From assembly GCF_023612255.1 (NCBI RefSeq), contig NZ_CP063231.1, positions 3,082,001 through 3,146,000 of the forward strand: a DNA stretch of 64,000 nucleotides, in the 5' to 3' direction. A model generated the notes under the pieces. The model did no database searches and had not been told where the DNA came from. It worked only from the letters and a program-made list of their open reading frames with translations. This document shows, one piece after another, positions 63,242 to 64,000 of the stretch. A program made the translations under genes and the position numbers. Numbering within the stretch: position 1 is the stretch's first letter; each line of letters starts with the position of its first letter. This DNA is from Luteibacter flocculans. Its GTDB lineage: Bacteria > Pseudomonadota > Gammaproteobacteria > Xanthomonadales > Rhodanobacteraceae.

Positions 63242-63478
63242 TCACGTGGCGCTGACCCGAGGCAACACCATCCAGCCACCCGAAAGGGTTTCCTTGAGCA
63301 CTTCGACACGTCGCATCTGCCCCGTCACCGCCGAGGCTGACGAGAGTGCGAACTCGACCGCGCGACCTTCGGTGGGAAACAGATGCTTCGCGCCGCCGGG
63401 CAGTACCACACGCCAGACCCGTTCGTTCATGCCTGGGTAGAAGATGAAAATGCGAAACGGACGGCCTGCGTCGTTCAT
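63242..63478 (-). CDS. Hypothetical protein, coupled to DUF3606 gene
   Basis: A 78-residue protein (MNDAGRPFRIFIFYPGMNER ... HLFPTEGRAVEFALSSAS) whose ATG overlaps the stop of the DUF3606 gene (ATGA). No domain recognised. Small alpha/beta composition. Confidence 0.6.
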   Translation of the reverse strand: MNDAGRPFRIFIFYPGMNERVWRVVLPGGAKHLFPTEGRAVEFALSSASAVTGQMRRVEVLKETLSGGWMVLPRVSAT

Positions 63479-63663
63479 CGACGGCGCCTGCGTCGCAGTT
63501 CGGCTTTCACGTCCCACGAATGCTCCCCGACGTTCTTCACGGCACTTCGCAAGACGTTCTCACTCACGCCGAGAGCGCGCGTCCAGTAACGGATGTCCGA
63601 ACGCAACGTGACATTCACTCGCGTCAGGTCGGTCGGCGCGGCGACAAAGATCTCTTCGTTCAT
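63475..63663 (-). CDS. DUF3606 family protein
   Basis: A 62-residue protein with the DUF3606 pattern RVNVTLRSDIRYWTRALGVS and VLRSAVKNVGEHSWDVKAEL, ending in an Arg-rich tail. These small proteins are widespread in proteobacteria and have no assigned function; the helix-turn-helix-like fold hints at nucleic-acid binding. Confidence 0.75.
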   Translation of the reverse strand: MNEEIFVAAPTDLTRVNVTLRSDIRYWTRALGVSENVLRSAVKNVGEHSWDVKAELRRRRRR

Positions 63664-63734
63664 GGCGCGGCCTCGTAGGAAGAAGCACCTGTACCACGAG
63701 CTTTGTTACGCGCACGTAACTTCGACGCGGACGC

Positions 63735-64000
63735 TCAGATGTTCACGTCCCTGCCCCGCGTCGCCTCGCACTGACGCAAGGCGCCATCCAGCACGGTGGC
63801 CTCATCCAATGCGCTCGCGGGTGGGGCCGACTCATGCAGCATGAGCGACAGGCGCGCTTCCATCGCGCGCACCAACTGCCCACGCGCGTCCTGCCCGCAT
63901 GGCGTACGCGGCTTCCACAGGCTCAGCTCGCGGGTACGCAGTACCAGGCGATCGATATACGGACTCTGGTCTCGCGACGGTTGTTTTTCCGCATCGGCGA
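63735..64000 (-). CDS. C-terminal part of an unrecognised protein (runs off the window)
   Basis: An open frame of 88 codons enters from the right edge and ends at TGA (63735-63737), last residues CEATRGRDVNI. It contains YIDRLVLRTRELSLWKPRTP, then a helical RAMEARLSLMLHE. Continuous and with high third-position GC, so probably real. No family recognised. Confidence 0.5.
   Translation of the reverse strand, partial: ADAEKQPSRDQSPYIDRLVLRTRELSLWKPRTPCGQDARGQLVRAMEARLSLMLHESAPPASALDEATVLDGALRQCEATRGRDVNI

Overview
The window is a high-GC gammaproteobacterial chromosome segment dominated by one of the largest contiguous polar-flagellum and chemotaxis clusters (about 2.2 kb to 52.4 kb). Gene content and order (flgB-L, fliC/D/S/T, a PilZ gene, fleQ, fliE-M, fliN-R, flhB/A, flhF/flhG, fliA, cheYZA, motCD, a parA/parP pair, cheW, DUF2802) follow the Pseudomonas/Xanthomonas polar plan. 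With the double-glycine peptides and the rsmD-coaD-ferredoxin neighbourhood, this suggests the Lysobacterales (Xanthomonadales), probably Rhodanobacteraceae such as Luteibacter or Dyella. The taxonomy is inferred, not tested.

Layout. 1-1.5 kb: low-GC accessory end with the 3' end of an unknown gene, a double-glycine-leader peptide, a broken small membrane-protein gene and a TMEM175-type channel. 1.5-2.6 kb: yaeQ and a DUF2802 gene. 2.7-18.4 kb (all minus strand): fliNOPQR-flhB-flhA, then flhF-flhG-fliA-cheY-cheZ-cheA-motC-motD-parA-parP-cheW-DUF2802. 18.4-19.7 kb: an insertion that separates fliN from fliM, carrying a repeat element and a second peptide/membrane-protein cassette. 19.8-28.2 kb: fliEFGHIJK and fliLM. 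28.2-32.6 kb: fleQ, a PilZ-like gene, fliT, fliS, fliD. 32.8-35.8 kb: two flagellin genes. 36.5-46.8 kb: flgBCDEFGHIJKL. 47.0-52.4 kb: cheV (minus), then plus-strand soluble MCP, flgA, flgM, flgN and an EAL-HDOD gene. 52.4-64 kb: housekeeping and small genes: TMEM43, MBL hydrolase, ggt, ferredoxin, lipoprotein, coaD, rsmD, ftsY, an AsmA-like gene, mutY, yggX, tRNA-Phe, and short secreted or hypothetical genes.

Regulation is readable. Near-consensus sigma-54 sites precede flgB, fliE, fliL, fliN, fliD and the MCP-flgA pair (weaker before fleQ). Sigma-28 sites precede fliC1, flgM and cheV. This fits a FleQ/RpoN to FliA/FlgM hierarchy. The fliN operon has its own sigma-54 promoter, which would compensate for its separation from fliM.

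The most unusual signals are: (1) a two-gene cassette (GG-leader peptide plus a 2-TM protein with a KEW...EHD signature) present twice, once inside the flagellar cluster and once with a broken partner; (2) a ten-G tract at the flhG/fliA junction where +1 slippage would fuse FlhG in frame to sigma-28; (3) repeated DEFEALLD motifs in the CheA linker that resemble the CheY-docking peptides of FliM and CheZ; (4) a pair of inverted, internally palindromic repeat elements bracketing 17 kb of flagellar genes.
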